DNA of 64,000 nucleotides from Nocardia anaemiae NBRC 100462 (GTDB lineage Bacteria; Actinomycetota; Actinomycetes; Mycobacteriales; Mycobacteriaceae). Made by a program: the position numbers and the translations under genes. The stretch lies in contig NZ_BDAZ01000001.1 in assembly GCF_001612725.1 (NCBI RefSeq), forward strand, positions 1-64,000, read 5' to 3'. Numbering within the stretch: position 1 is the stretch's first letter; each line of letters opens with the position of its first letter. Under the pieces are notes generated by a model. The model was given only the letters and a program-made list of their open reading frames with translations. It had not been told where the DNA came from and made no database searches. Below are positions 33,628-42,236 of this stretch, piece after piece.

Positions 33628-34202
33628 TGCGCGCCTTGTTGAGCGTCACGGACAAGCGTGGCATCGTCACTCTTGCCAGCAATCTGGCAGCGATGGGGTG
33701 GGAGTTGTTGGCGACGGACGGCACCGCGTCGGCGCTGGCGGACTGCGGTATCGAGGCAACGCGCATCACGGACTGGACCGGGACCAAGCCGCTGTTCGAC
33801 GGCCGGGTGAAGACCCTGCATCATCACGTGTTCGCGGCGCTGTTGTGTCGACAGGACTCACCGACGGACGCGACCGAGGCGGCCGCGCACGGTGTCGTTC
33901 CCTTCGATCTGATTGCCGGAAACTTCCACACCTTTAATCCCCGACTAGCCGACCCGGTCGACTCCATCGATATCGGTGGCCCGGCCATGATTCGCGCGGC
34001 GGCCAAGAACCATCGATGGGTGATTCCGCTGGTGGACACCGCCGACTATCCTCGCATCGTCGAGTTGCTCCGAGCCGACTGCGGGTCCCCGTCCGCGATA
34101 TCGCAATCACTGCGCCGCGAGTTGGCTGGCAAAGCATTCCGCGTGCTTGGCGTATTGGATAGCCAAATCTCCGACGCGCTCATTGCCTCCGATGCGGGAT
34201 GA
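33627..34202 (+). CDS. PurH-like IMP cyclohydrolase domain protein
   Basis: The protein has 191 residues, overlapping the previous stop (TGATG). It contains only the N-terminal MGS-like IMP cyclohydrolase half of PurH: ALLSVTDKRGIVTLASNLAAMGW, TDWTGTKPLFDGRVKTLHHHV, FDLIAGNFHTF and IDIGGPAMIRAAAKNH. The AICAR transformylase domain is absent. Such a stand-alone cyclohydrolase could close the pyrimidine ring of a purine analogue after formylation, as proposed in formycin assembly. It overlaps the convergent carbamoyltransferase gene by 23 bp at its 3' end. Confidence 0.9.
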   Translation: MRALLSVTDKRGIVTLASNLAAMGWELLATDGTASALADCGIEATRITDWTGTKPLFDGRVKTLHHHVFAALLCRQDSPTDATEAAAHGVVPFDLIAGNFHTFNPRLADPVDSIDIGGPAMIRAAAKNHRWVIPLVDTADYPRIVELLRADCGSPSAISQSLRRELAGKAFRVLGVLDSQISDALIASDAG

Positions 34203-36153
34203 GCGGATGCCATCCGTAGGCGGAGAAATGCACGGCGTTGCGTTCCATCGTCCTTTCCGCTGACTCGCGAAGGCTGGGATTGGCGGCTAGGCGGGCATCC
34301 AGTTCCCGCCTCACCGCATCGGCACCCTCTGCTGTGCGGATGTCGATCCGATCACCCAAGTCGAGGTCGTATTGGTAGAGGAACAGCTGCAAGTCCGTCA
34401 ACCCGTGGGGATTGGCCTCACGGCGGACCTTCTCGGCGACAGCGTCAGGCACGTGAGCGAAGGATCGGGAGTTGCGCGGCCACGGGTCTCGGCCACGAAA
34501 CGACTCAAAGTCTCGCAGACCGATCCGCTTGCCGTTCAGATAGGCCACCTGCACTCGCCTGCGCAGACAGAAGGCGAGTGCCTCGACCATAGTGTCGATG
34601 ATCGGCTCACCCTTATCGTTGAGCGAGGTGTTACATAGCATCGGCACTCCGGTCTGCCGGTCGAACGCGGCAATGAGCCGATGTAGCGCGGGGTTCTGCA
34701 ATACGTTGACCGACTGGATGCGCGCAGAGTAGTCCAAATGCGCGACGGCAGGAATGCGCCCGCGCGCCTCCGGGCGGATCATGAAGGTTTCCAGCATGTA
34801 GGGTGACGGGCGGGCGTCGATGAACCACTCAGCGAGCCGATCTTCCAAGACCGTCGGTGCGACCGGCCGCCACCACTCGCGTCGCTTGATCGTGTTGAGC
34901 TGGTCCTTCGTGTCCTCCGAAGTCGGGTCGGCGAGCAGACTGCGGTTGCCAAGTGCCCGGGGACCGACCTCCGACGCACCGCTGAACCAGGCGATCGGTC
35001 CTGACCGCAGATCCTGCACCGCGACGTCGTCCTGATAGTCGTCTACCGCGTCGATGTGACCGTCGAACTGTGCCAGGGCAGCGGCCAGATCGTCATCGGC
35101 CCGCCCGAGATAGGGCCCCGGGTAACGGAAGTTGAAGCGGCCGCCGAACTTTTTGTGAAATGCGGTCAGGCCGATGCCAACTGCCTGACCGTCGTCACCG
35201 ACGCTGGGCGGCGCGAGCAGGCCCCGAAAACCGTACTCGGCCATTAGCAGGCTGTTGGTGGGACAGTTGAGTGCATATCCACCCGCGAGCGCCAGATGGG
35301 CCTGAGTCGGGTCTATGTCGTATCGGCGCAGGATTGTGTCGACGTTGCGACGCATCACCATCACCGAGATCGCCTGCACCTCCTTCATCACAGCGCTGGC
35401 GAATCCTTCGACCTCGGTGAAATTTGGGTCCGTGGTGAGAGTCTGCCGGACCTGATCGCAAACGATGTCGAAAGCACGTCGTGACTGGTCGATTACGTCC
35501 CTGCCGTCGAATCGAAACTCCGCCATGATCGCATCGCAATCACACTCGCCAAACGCCTTGGAAGCGGTCGCTAGCGCCATGAGACTGCCCTCACGCATGC
35601 CGAAGTAGTCGCGTCCTTCACAGTAGAGCGAGCCTGGCGACTCCACTGGGAAAATCTTGATGTCGCCTTGGCGCACTACGCATCCGGCGAACCAGCTGTC
35701 TCGGATTCGGCGGTCAAGCAGGATATCCGGCCCCCGATCGATGGCTAGGCCAACGATCGTGCCGTCAAAAAACACCTCGCTGTCCAGCAGGACCGCGCTG
35801 TACAGATGCGCAACGCTGTGAAACGCAATATCCGGCACCTCGCGCACGAGATGGTAGTCGTCAGTCGTGTCGATATCAGGAGTTCCCCACACCTCGACAA
35901 GGTCGGATATGCCGATACCGACTGAGGCGAGCAGTTCGTTGATAAAGTTCCGCTCGTCGTCGAGCGTGGAGAACGGCGTGCGATGCATCTTTTGCCCGCT
36001 CAGCCGCTCTAACTCCCAGTGATGTACCAACTCGACCAGTTTGCCGGACTTACGCCACAGCGCGATGTTGTTGTCATGACGCATGCGGACATTGAGCACG
36101 CGATGAATCCCCGCGGGATTGAGATACGTCGAAAGGTAGAAACCGTCACGCAT
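34180..36153 (-). CDS. O-carbamoyltransferase (NodU/TobZ/PolN family)
   Basis: The protein has 657 residues from ATG 36153; the extension to 36495 overlaps the neighbouring oxygenase gene and is rejected. The N-terminal Kae1-like carbamoyl-adenylate-forming domain includes VLNVRMRHDNNIALWRKSGKLVELVHHWELERLSGQK, FHSVAHLYSAVL (metal His), the LALAGGYALNCPTNSLL segment, and GPIAWFSGASEVGPRALGNRSLLADP. The C-terminal part (about 470-600, VPMLCNTSLNDKGEPIID) is the carbamoyl-transfer domain. It likely carbamoylates a hydroxyl of the product using carbamoyl phosphate and ATP, as in polyoxin, nodulation-factor and tobramycin pathways. Confidence 0.93.
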   Translation of the reverse strand: MRDGFYLSTYLNPAGIHRVLNVRMRHDNNIALWRKSGKLVELVHHWELERLSGQKMHRTPFSTLDDERNFINELLASVGIGISDLVEVWGTPDIDTTDDYHLVREVPDIAFHSVAHLYSAVLLDSEVFFDGTIVGLAIDRGPDILLDRRIRDSWFAGCVVRQGDIKIFPVESPGSLYCEGRDYFGMREGSLMALATASKAFGECDCDAIMAEFRFDGRDVIDQSRRAFDIVCDQVRQTLTTDPNFTEVEGFASAVMKEVQAISVMVMRRNVDTILRRYDIDPTQAHLALAGGYALNCPTNSLLMAEYGFRGLLAPPSVGDDGQAVGIGLTAFHKKFGGRFNFRYPGPYLGRADDDLAAALAQFDGHIDAVDDYQDDVAVQDLRSGPIAWFSGASEVGPRALGNRSLLADPTSEDTKDQLNTIKRREWWRPVAPTVLEDRLAEWFIDARPSPYMLETFMIRPEARGRIPAVAHLDYSARIQSVNVLQNPALHRLIAAFDRQTGVPMLCNTSLNDKGEPIIDTMVEALAFCLRRRVQVAYLNGKRIGLRDFESFRGRDPWPRNSRSFAHVPDAVAEKVRREANPHGLTDLQLFLYQYDLDLGDRIDIRTAEGADAVRRELDARLAANPSLRESAERTMERNAVHFSAYGWHPLIPHRRQ

Positions 36154-36163
36154 ATCGGGCCTT

Positions 36164-36805
36164 TCACGCCGTCGATCGGTAGCCGTGCAGTAGTAGAGCG
36201 CGTCGCGGTATGGTCGCGCTGTCGGAAACGGCCGCCACCTCATGCCATGAGCGGTCACTGGGCACGAACGCGACCGAGGTGCCTGCGCCAGGTTGGTAGG
36301 AGGCCTGCGGTTGCACTGCGGTCTGTTCGTGGTACAGCAGCAATTGGCCACCCCATGTCGGACGCCACTCCGGGCACAGATATATGTTCTGCGAGAACAC
36401 TTTGTCCGGCCGGTCGGTGTGTCGCGACATCCAGCCGCCACGCGGATACTCGCTGAGTCGAACCTCCAATTCCACCCGGCCTTCGTTGGCGCCACCGAGC
36501 CTGCCCACTAGCCGATCACGGTAGGACGAATCGACAAGGCGCGACAACAGATTCCGCCAGCAGCCCGGCAGTTCCTCGCGGCGTACCAGCCATCGGCCTC
36601 GGTCGTGCAGCAGCAGCGTGTTCATCGAGTAAGTCTTATCGCTGCCCTTCGTCCGCACCGACTCGGTCATCGCCGCCAGGCTCGGCAACGTTGCGGCGAG
36701 TCGCTCCGCCTCGTCGCGCCTCAGCAGCGTGTTCTCGTCAAATACAACGTGCGGGAACGGCTCGTTTACAGTTATGCCTGCCGCGGTGATGTCGAGTTCG
36801 GACAC
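36164..36805 (-). CDS. 2OG-Fe(II) oxygenase (third paralogue)
   Basis: The protein has 213 residues from GTG 36805. It is homologous to the proteins at 20658 and 21572, with all ligands present: H129-T-D131 in MSRHTDRPDKVFSQNIYL, distal H188 in DRSWHEVAAV and an Arg ten or so residues on. It probably catalyses a second, distinct oxidation. It precedes the carbamoyltransferase by 10 bp and follows the HisC-like aminotransferase by 6 bp, all in the operon that begins at 41318 or 39219. Confidence 0.87.
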   Translation of the reverse strand: MSELDITAAGITVNEPFPHVVFDENTLLRRDEAERLAATLPSLAAMTESVRTKGSDKTYSMNTLLLHDRGRWLVRREELPGCWRNLLSRLVDSSYRDRLVGRLGGANEGRVELEVRLSEYPRGGWMSRHTDRPDKVFSQNIYLCPEWRPTWGGQLLLYHEQTAVQPQASYQPGAGTSVAFVPSDRSWHEVAAVSDSATIPRRALLLHGYRSTA

Positions 36806-36811
36806 GGCCGC

Positions 36812-37894
36812 TCAGATCCGATCCCGAATCACGTCGGCCACCCTGACCATGTCGCGTCGATCCGCCATCGAAATGCGCAAGCATCCGCCCATACCTGGGA
36901 TGTCGTCCAGGCCCCGCACACGGATGCCGTCTTCCCGTAGGATCTTCTCGGCACGCTGGCCTTCTCCCGATCCGCCGAGCCAGAAGGTCGCGAAGTTCGC
37001 CACCGAGCCAACAGCAATCCATCCCGGATGGTCAGCAAGAACCCGCTCGGTGAACTCGTCCCGTATCGCCGCAACGTCGGTCCAAATCGCGCGGATTCGC
37101 TCCAACCGAGCGGATAGCCCGTGCGCCAGCGCGACTGCCGTCCCCGACACCGCGCTGTCGGTGCGGAACCGCCTCAGATAGTCCACAGTCTCGGGTGCCC
37201 CGAATACCGCGGCCAACCGAGCACCCGCGAGCGCCCAACTCTTGGACAGCGACTGCAGCACAATGACATTTGGGTAGATCGCGATCAATGGTGCATGGCT
37301 GACTCCGCTGAAGGCGGCGTAGCACTCGTCGATCACCAGCGTATGTCCGTACCGCTGGGCAAGACGGGCGAGATCGGCGACGTCGTTGAGTGCCATGACC
37401 AGGCCGCTGGGATTTCCCGGGTTCGTCAAAGCCACGACTGCTGGCGGCGACGCGGAAAGCACGGCCTTTAGTGCAGTGGCGCTCAGGATGGGCGGAGAGC
37501 CGACGAGCCCGGCAGTTCGTGATACCGCCACGCCCCGCAGCGCCGCATAATAGGTCCAGCTGTCAAAAACCGGTTCCTGGGCGATGAGCAACCCGGCTGG
37601 CTCGGCGAGTCCGTCGACCGTCATCGCGATCGCGCCGCACGAGCCCGCTGTGAGTAGCACGCAATCGGCGTCGACCCCGTTGAGTTCAGCAAGCATACGC
37701 ATCAGGTCCACGTGATAGGGATACGAGCGGATATCCTGTGCCCTCACTCCGGCGAGGACGTCGGTTAGCAACTCGTCGGCCCAAGGATGTTGCATCTCAC
37801 AGCTTTTCAGGTTGAGCATGCCGCGGTAGTCGCCGCGGGGTTCCCACCGCGCGTCTAGCACGCTGGGGCGGTGGGTGAATCGTGGCGTGGTCAT
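36812..37894 (-). CDS. Class I/II PLP aminotransferase, HisC-like
   Basis: The protein has 360 residues: TAGSCGAIAMTVDGL (cofactor-phosphate loop), LTNPGNPSGLV (157-166), VIDECYAAF (D189, Y192) and VLQSLSKSWALAGARLAAV with PLP lysine K218. This is the fold-type I histidinol-phosphate aminotransferase group. NikK of nikkomycin biosynthesis belongs to the same group and aminates the 5'-aldehyde or keto acid of the high-carbon sugar. The genes next to it (radical SAM enzyme and 2OG oxygenase) fit that sequence of steps. ATG start and 5-bp gap to the radical SAM gene suggest coupling. Confidence 0.88.
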   Translation of the reverse strand: MTTPRFTHRPSVLDARWEPRGDYRGMLNLKSCEMQHPWADELLTDVLAGVRAQDIRSYPYHVDLMRMLAELNGVDADCVLLTAGSCGAIAMTVDGLAEPAGLLIAQEPVFDSWTYYAALRGVAVSRTAGLVGSPPILSATALKAVLSASPPAVVALTNPGNPSGLVMALNDVADLARLAQRYGHTLVIDECYAAFSGVSHAPLIAIYPNVIVLQSLSKSWALAGARLAAVFGAPETVDYLRRFRTDSAVSGTAVALAHGLSARLERIRAIWTDVAAIRDEFTERVLADHPGWIAVGSVANFATFWLGGSGEGQRAEKILREDGIRVRGLDDIPGMGGCLRISMADRRDMVRVADVIRDRI

Positions 37895-37899
37895 TTCTG

Positions 37900-39219
37900 T
37901 CAGGCTCGCTGCGGAATCCGGTTATAGACGGTGGTCAGCTGATCATCTGCACCAAAGATGAACCCGTACAGTTCCTCGACGTCGACACCGTGGCCTGTCG
38001 ATTCAGGATGGATCATCTGGCGGTTGAAACGCGCGATCTCCTCGACTGACATCGTCGGCAGCATCAGGTGAAATGGTGTGTACATCGTCGGCCGGAAGCG
38101 GGCGCCTGCCGCCCGCACAACCTCGTGGGTGCGCTGAACTCCGGCCGCTGTCGTATCCGGCAGACCGACGATTACGAAGGCGTTGAGTTCGACACCTGCG
38201 GCCCCGCACCATTCGCCGAGTTGCAGAAATTGCTCTTCGTGAATACGTTTGGCGCGCGGAAGTCCGCCGTGCGCAGCAGGTTCGAGTGTTTCCAAACCCA
38301 CCGAGATGCGTATGCATCCCGAGCGTCCCATCAATGTCACCAGATCCTCATCGAGATGGTGCACGGTGGTGGAACATTTCCAGGGCAGTGAATCGTTGGT
38401 TTCCACCAGCGCCGACGCGAGCTCGCGGACCCACGGCTTATGCAATGTGAACGTTGGGGCATAGAAAGCGACGTAGTCGAAGACCATTACGCTTCGAGCC
38501 CACTCGATGTAATTCAGCACCACGGGAACCGGCAGGCGCCGCTCCTTCAAACCTGCCAGCTGGTGCACATCACAATAGTCGCAGCCGATAGGACATCCGC
38601 GGGCCAGTGGTACGACCAACTCTCGTCGCAAGGGGATGCCACAAAACTTGTGCGCGTCTTCAAGATACAGCTGGTGGTACCGGTCGTACGGGATCTCACG
38701 GACGTCCGGAAGCACCCACTCAGCAGTGGGAAGGAATCGCCCCGGCTCGGACTCCGGCTCCCAACGATCGTCGACCTGCACCGCGACTCCTGGCAGTCCA
38801 CCGTTCGGACCGCTGTGGGCGAGGGCGTTGACATACGCCGCCACGCCCGCCTCGCAGTCACCGCTGGTGACTACCGCGTCGAAATCGAGGTTGGCGAAGA
38901 AACCTGGAAGCATGCTACTGAGCCTGCCGAAGCTGACTAACTTGCTTGCGGGGCTCAACTGCCGTGCGTAGTAAAGGAATCGAGTCAAGCAATCAACGGT
39001 ATCGATGTCGTTCACTACTGCGATGACGTCATAACGCTCCTGGAAGAGCAGGTCGCCCAGAGCCTTCCAATTGACATTCAGCAGGCCCGCCTCGTGGGTA
39101 TCGACTTGGTCGACCGTGGACAACGTACGCAAGTAGGCCGCTGTCTGGTAAAGCACCGTGTGATGTCCGGCATTGAAGTAACTGGGCACATGTGGTGGCC
39201 AGAGGACCAGTATCCGCAT
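37900..39219 (-). CDS. Radical SAM enzyme with N-terminal B12-binding-like domain
   Basis: The protein has 439 residues from ATG 39219 (GTGGGGG upstream). Residues 1-140 form a Rossmann-type B12-binding-like domain without the DxHxxG cobalamin motif, so cobalamin use is doubtful. The radical SAM core begins at PLARGCPIGCDYCDVHQ, with cluster cysteines C209, C213 and C216, then VGLETLEP and a VIVGLPDTT strand. In nikkomycin/polyoxin pathways NikJ/PolH, a radical SAM enzyme, cyclises 3'-enolpyruvyl-UMP to an octosyl acid phosphate. With a MurA-like gene in the same cluster, a similar C-C bond formation is a reasonable inference; a methyltransferase role is the alternative. Confidence 0.85.
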   Translation of the reverse strand: MRILVLWPPHVPSYFNAGHHTVLYQTAAYLRTLSTVDQVDTHEAGLLNVNWKALGDLLFQERYDVIAVVNDIDTVDCLTRFLYYARQLSPASKLVSFGRLSSMLPGFFANLDFDAVVTSGDCEAGVAAYVNALAHSGPNGGLPGVAVQVDDRWEPESEPGRFLPTAEWVLPDVREIPYDRYHQLYLEDAHKFCGIPLRRELVVPLARGCPIGCDYCDVHQLAGLKERRLPVPVVLNYIEWARSVMVFDYVAFYAPTFTLHKPWVRELASALVETNDSLPWKCSTTVHHLDEDLVTLMGRSGCIRISVGLETLEPAAHGGLPRAKRIHEEQFLQLGEWCGAAGVELNAFVIVGLPDTTAAGVQRTHEVVRAAGARFRPTMYTPFHLMLPTMSVEEIARFNRQMIHPESTGHGVDVEELYGFIFGADDQLTTVYNRIPQRA

Positions 39220-39306
39220 TAGATTCCCCACTGCAGCTCGACTGAAAACCCATCATGGACTGTTGCCCTGCACCGTGAAAGCGCAAGTTTCTCCTGCCGA
39301 AACCGG

Positions 39307-39969
39307 TCAGCTCGCGATCATCTTCTTGCCGGTCCCGTTAATCAACGACAGCCTCCGGGCGATCCCGCCAGCCGCCGTCCGTAACGGCACGTCGTAGGCG
39401 GGGGCATTGAACAGACCAGCGTGCCCAACTACCGAGAGGGCGGCGACTGTCAAGCCATGCACCCGGACCGGCACTGCCGCGCTAGCCAAATCGAGCTCGT
39501 CTTCGTTCACCACAAAGGGATTGCCTTCGGCGGGGGGAACGCACAGGACGTGCGCGGCGGCAAGGCTCACCGCCTGCGTTCTCACATCGGGCGCGACGTG
39601 CCGCCAGACTGGCGGACCCGCCCACGCCGCGTCGACGGCCCGCTCGCCGCACATTATCGCCAAACCCGCGTACTGCCGCGTCAATCCATGGAGTCGGTCG
39701 AGGTATGGCTGGCCGACCGCTCGCAGCAGCCTGATGTCCGGGACATGCTGACCCAGTCGATATAGCCACGGGCCCAGTCGAACTCCGTTGTCGGTCCTTT
39801 CCAGCGCCCCCCACTCCACTAGCTCGGCGACCAGCCGGTGGACGGTCGGCTTCGGTAGCCCGGTGCGACGGCATAGTTCCACCTGGGACAAATCGCGATC
39901 ATCGGGTTGGAACGCCGAAAGCAACGCCAGACCGCGGGACAGCATGGATCCTCCGGATTTGGCGCTCAT
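39307..39969 (-). CDS. IclR-family transcriptional regulator
   Basis: The protein has 220 residues: N-terminal winged helix (about 8-65, SRGLALLSAFQPDD, LSQVELCRRTGLPKPTVHRLVAEL) and a C-terminal GAF-like effector domain, which is shorter than in most IclR proteins. It overlaps the upstream ATP-grasp gene by 4 nt, so it is co-expressed with biosynthetic genes. It is the only clear regulator inside the biosynthetic cluster, so I infer that it controls one or more of the operons starting at 21281, 21572, 31523, 31625 and 41318, probably in response to an intermediate or product. Confidence 0.9.
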   Translation of the reverse strand: MSAKSGGSMLSRGLALLSAFQPDDRDLSQVELCRRTGLPKPTVHRLVAELVEWGALERTDNGVRLGPWLYRLGQHVPDIRLLRAVGQPYLDRLHGLTRQYAGLAIMCGERAVDAAWAGPPVWRHVAPDVRTQAVSLAAAHVLCVPPAEGNPFVVNEDELDLASAAVPVRVHGLTVAALSVVGHAGLFNAPAYDVPLRTAAGGIARRLSLINGTGKKMIAS

Positions 39970-41318
39970 CGGGTCGCCCCGACCGAGAAGACGCCTGCCA
40001 CCCGCACATCAGGATTGATCGAGTAGCCTACGACAGCCGACGAGGACTCCGGCGCCGCCCGCACAAAAGCTCCGGCATCCCCCTCCGGGGTTACAAACAG
40101 ACCCCACGCTGCAACCCAGTCCTCCACCGTCCCTGTCGATGGATCCACAACGGCCTCGATGCTCGGTACGATCCGCCGTTGCACGACCCACCTATCCACG
40201 ACGCCGAGATCGCTCGGGACAGCCGGCGCCAAGGCATCCATCAGTGCCGCTGTCCACACACCGTCATCGCAGGCCCAGCCCGCCGTTACTCCGCTACCCG
40301 CAGCACCGTGTAATGGCTTAAGCACCAACTCCTCCCGGTGTAGACGGCAGTGGTCGACAAGGCCCTCATCGAGGATCCTTGTCCACGGAATCAACCGGTT
40401 GACCACTGCCCGCTCATCAGCCGACAGCAGCGCCGAATCCGCTGCCGCTGAAGCCAAGGCGAGTGTTCCCTTATTGGATACCAGCGCGTAGTTCATCGGT
40501 GTCCACAGGACTGCTAGGCCATCTTGATGAGCCCGGAACAACAGCTCGGCCTGATTCATCATGTCCGGGCGCACCAGCAGATCGCCCATACTGAAGAACC
40601 GGAACGCCACGTCTATCTGAGTATCTTCGAGTCCAAGTGTCCCGTTCGACATCGACAGTTGGCCGAGTTCGCCGCACGTGGTCTCCACACCGACTCGCCG
40701 CATCATCCCTGCGAACGAAGTCACCATCCGATCATGGACTTCGATCTCGCCTGGGGCGCATACGACTCCGACCCTGGGCGCCCGGCCATTGGTGATCGAC
40801 GCTGACGCGACTCGTAGGGCCTCCGCGATCCGTTCACCCGTATGCGTGTATTGAAGCTCGGACTCGACCGCAAAAGCGGCAAAATGAGGATTTCGCAACA
40901 ACGAGCTTTGGAACTCGCACATGTCCATGCCGCCCAGCTTGCTCGACAGATTGAATTCCAAGAGTTTGAAGCCCGCCCCGTCCTTATACAAGTCGGCTCG
41001 ACCGAAACACAGCGGAGGAGCCGAGCTGAACCTCTCTAGGAGCGCAAGCCGCTTCTCGCCGATGCCGATTGCCGCGCAATAGGCACTTATATCGCCCTCG
41101 AACAGCCGTCGAGGAAGCGCCGTCATCAGTGCGAATAACTCGACGAGGTCATCCACTGTTTGCTGCAGCTCAGAAGCCTGCGCGAACATCGGCCGATTTA
41201 GCATTCTCGGTCCCCAGCACCGCTCCAGCTCAACCGGAAACTCGGTTTCCCCGACGGCCCCGAAAAGCCGCTCATTCTGGATATAGGAATCGGTGACGCA
41301 AGCAGCGGTGACGGACAT
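39966..41318 (-). CDS. ATP-grasp-like ligase (circularly permuted type)
   Basis: The protein has 450 residues. The middle has CFGRADLYKDGAGFKLLEFNLSSKLGG, resembling the D-x-(K/R)-x-E-x-N segment of circularly permuted ATP-grasp proteins, and the C-terminal region has ELVLKPLHGAAGSGV with a nucleotide-binding lysine and glycine-rich loop. It is unlike the ATP-grasp protein at 19345. Such enzymes make peptide or amide bonds with ATP. It starts the minus-strand operon, with 41319-41546 as its upstream promoter region. An amide ligase for the amino-acid or sugar-acid moiety is inferred. Confidence 0.72.
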   Translation of the reverse strand: MSVTAACVTDSYIQNERLFGAVGETEFPVELERCWGPRMLNRPMFAQASELQQTVDDLVELFALMTALPRRLFEGDISAYCAAIGIGEKRLALLERFSSAPPLCFGRADLYKDGAGFKLLEFNLSSKLGGMDMCEFQSSLLRNPHFAAFAVESELQYTHTGERIAEALRVASASITNGRAPRVGVVCAPGEIEVHDRMVTSFAGMMRRVGVETTCGELGQLSMSNGTLGLEDTQIDVAFRFFSMGDLLVRPDMMNQAELLFRAHQDGLAVLWTPMNYALVSNKGTLALASAAADSALLSADERAVVNRLIPWTRILDEGLVDHCRLHREELVLKPLHGAAGSGVTAGWACDDGVWTAALMDALAPAVPSDLGVVDRWVVQRRIVPSIEAVVDPSTGTVEDWVAAWGLFVTPEGDAGAFVRAAPESSSAVVGYSINPDVRVAGVFSVGATR

Positions 41319-41546
41319 CGCGTATTCCCCTCAAGCTCAAAGCAGAACATTTATCGGTTTGGTACGGAGTGATGAGGTGCAGTCGATCCATCCAGGCAAC
41401 TGATGTTGGATTTGAAACGCAGCAGCAACAGGGCCGAAGGATGGCGGGCAGAGCACTTAACTTCGAGGTCTGTGACAATTCTCCCGCTACGGGAACATAA
41501 CCCTGCATCGTTTAACTGCTGCACGCCCATACTTTTTCGTTATGAC

Positions 41547-42221
41547 CTACACGACGATCGGGTCGCCGTATACTGCGACCATCTCGTCATCGATCTTGGA
41601 TTTCGCCGATACCCTCACATAGGAACGGAGCGTAAGTCCGGTCAGGCAACCCTCGGCTTTGATACTGGTTCGAACAATATCGATGCGCGGCTCGTGATCC
41701 TTCAGGGAAATCTTTTCGATAACTATGTCCGATATCGTTCCCGCTGCAAGACTAGCGGTTATTTTCGGTTTCACCTCTATTTTGGGTGACACGTTCGACC
41801 GCCGATCGCTCTCCGACTCGAACACTTGTGGAGTTATCACAAGCAGGCTTGGCTGTACGAGCCCAACATCGACGCCGAGGGACGCGGTGATCGACCGCAA
41901 GGATGCCGCGCATCCGACGTGATAGCCGACTATCAGCTCGGCGTCCTTCAGGTTCTTGAATACAGAACCGGTGATCCCGGCGTAGGCCGAATTGCTCACC
42001 ACCGCTTCCCGAGTCGGGATAAGTCCGGGACCGGTCGCATTGACGACTTCCTCGTCACGGTGTCCGACGACCAATGTCCGACCGTCCACGGTCCGGACCG
42101 ACAGTTCATGTCGATCACTCCGCGAGGCGTCGGCTGAGGCGCTGGGAGCAACCGTGATCAGGGCGACCGCGGTGAGCGATGCGCACAACCAGGCACCACG
42201 AATTCTCTGTTCTACCTTCAC
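41547..42221 (-). CDS. MspA-family porin
   Basis: The protein has 224 residues with an N-terminal signal sequence (GAWLCASLTAVALITVAPSASA). It has the MspA pattern: VRTVDGRTLVVGHRDEEV, IPTREAVVSNSAYAGI, LIVGYHVGCAASLRS, and a C-terminal GCLTGLTLRSYVRV ending AVYGDP. MspA proteins form octameric outer-membrane pores in mycolate-containing bacteria. It lies within the island next to a second copy (42237). It may be cargo helping uptake or release across the mycomembrane, or a passive passenger. Confidence 0.92.
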   Translation of the reverse strand: MKVEQRIRGAWLCASLTAVALITVAPSASADASRSDRHELSVRTVDGRTLVVGHRDEEVVNATGPGLIPTREAVVSNSAYAGITGSVFKNLKDAELIVGYHVGCAASLRSITASLGVDVGLVQPSLLVITPQVFESESDRRSNVSPKIEVKPKITASLAAGTISDIVIEKISLKDHEPRIDIVRTSIKAEGCLTGLTLRSYVRVSAKSKIDDEMVAVYGDPIVV

Positions 42222-42236
42222 TTCAGCGCGCCTATG

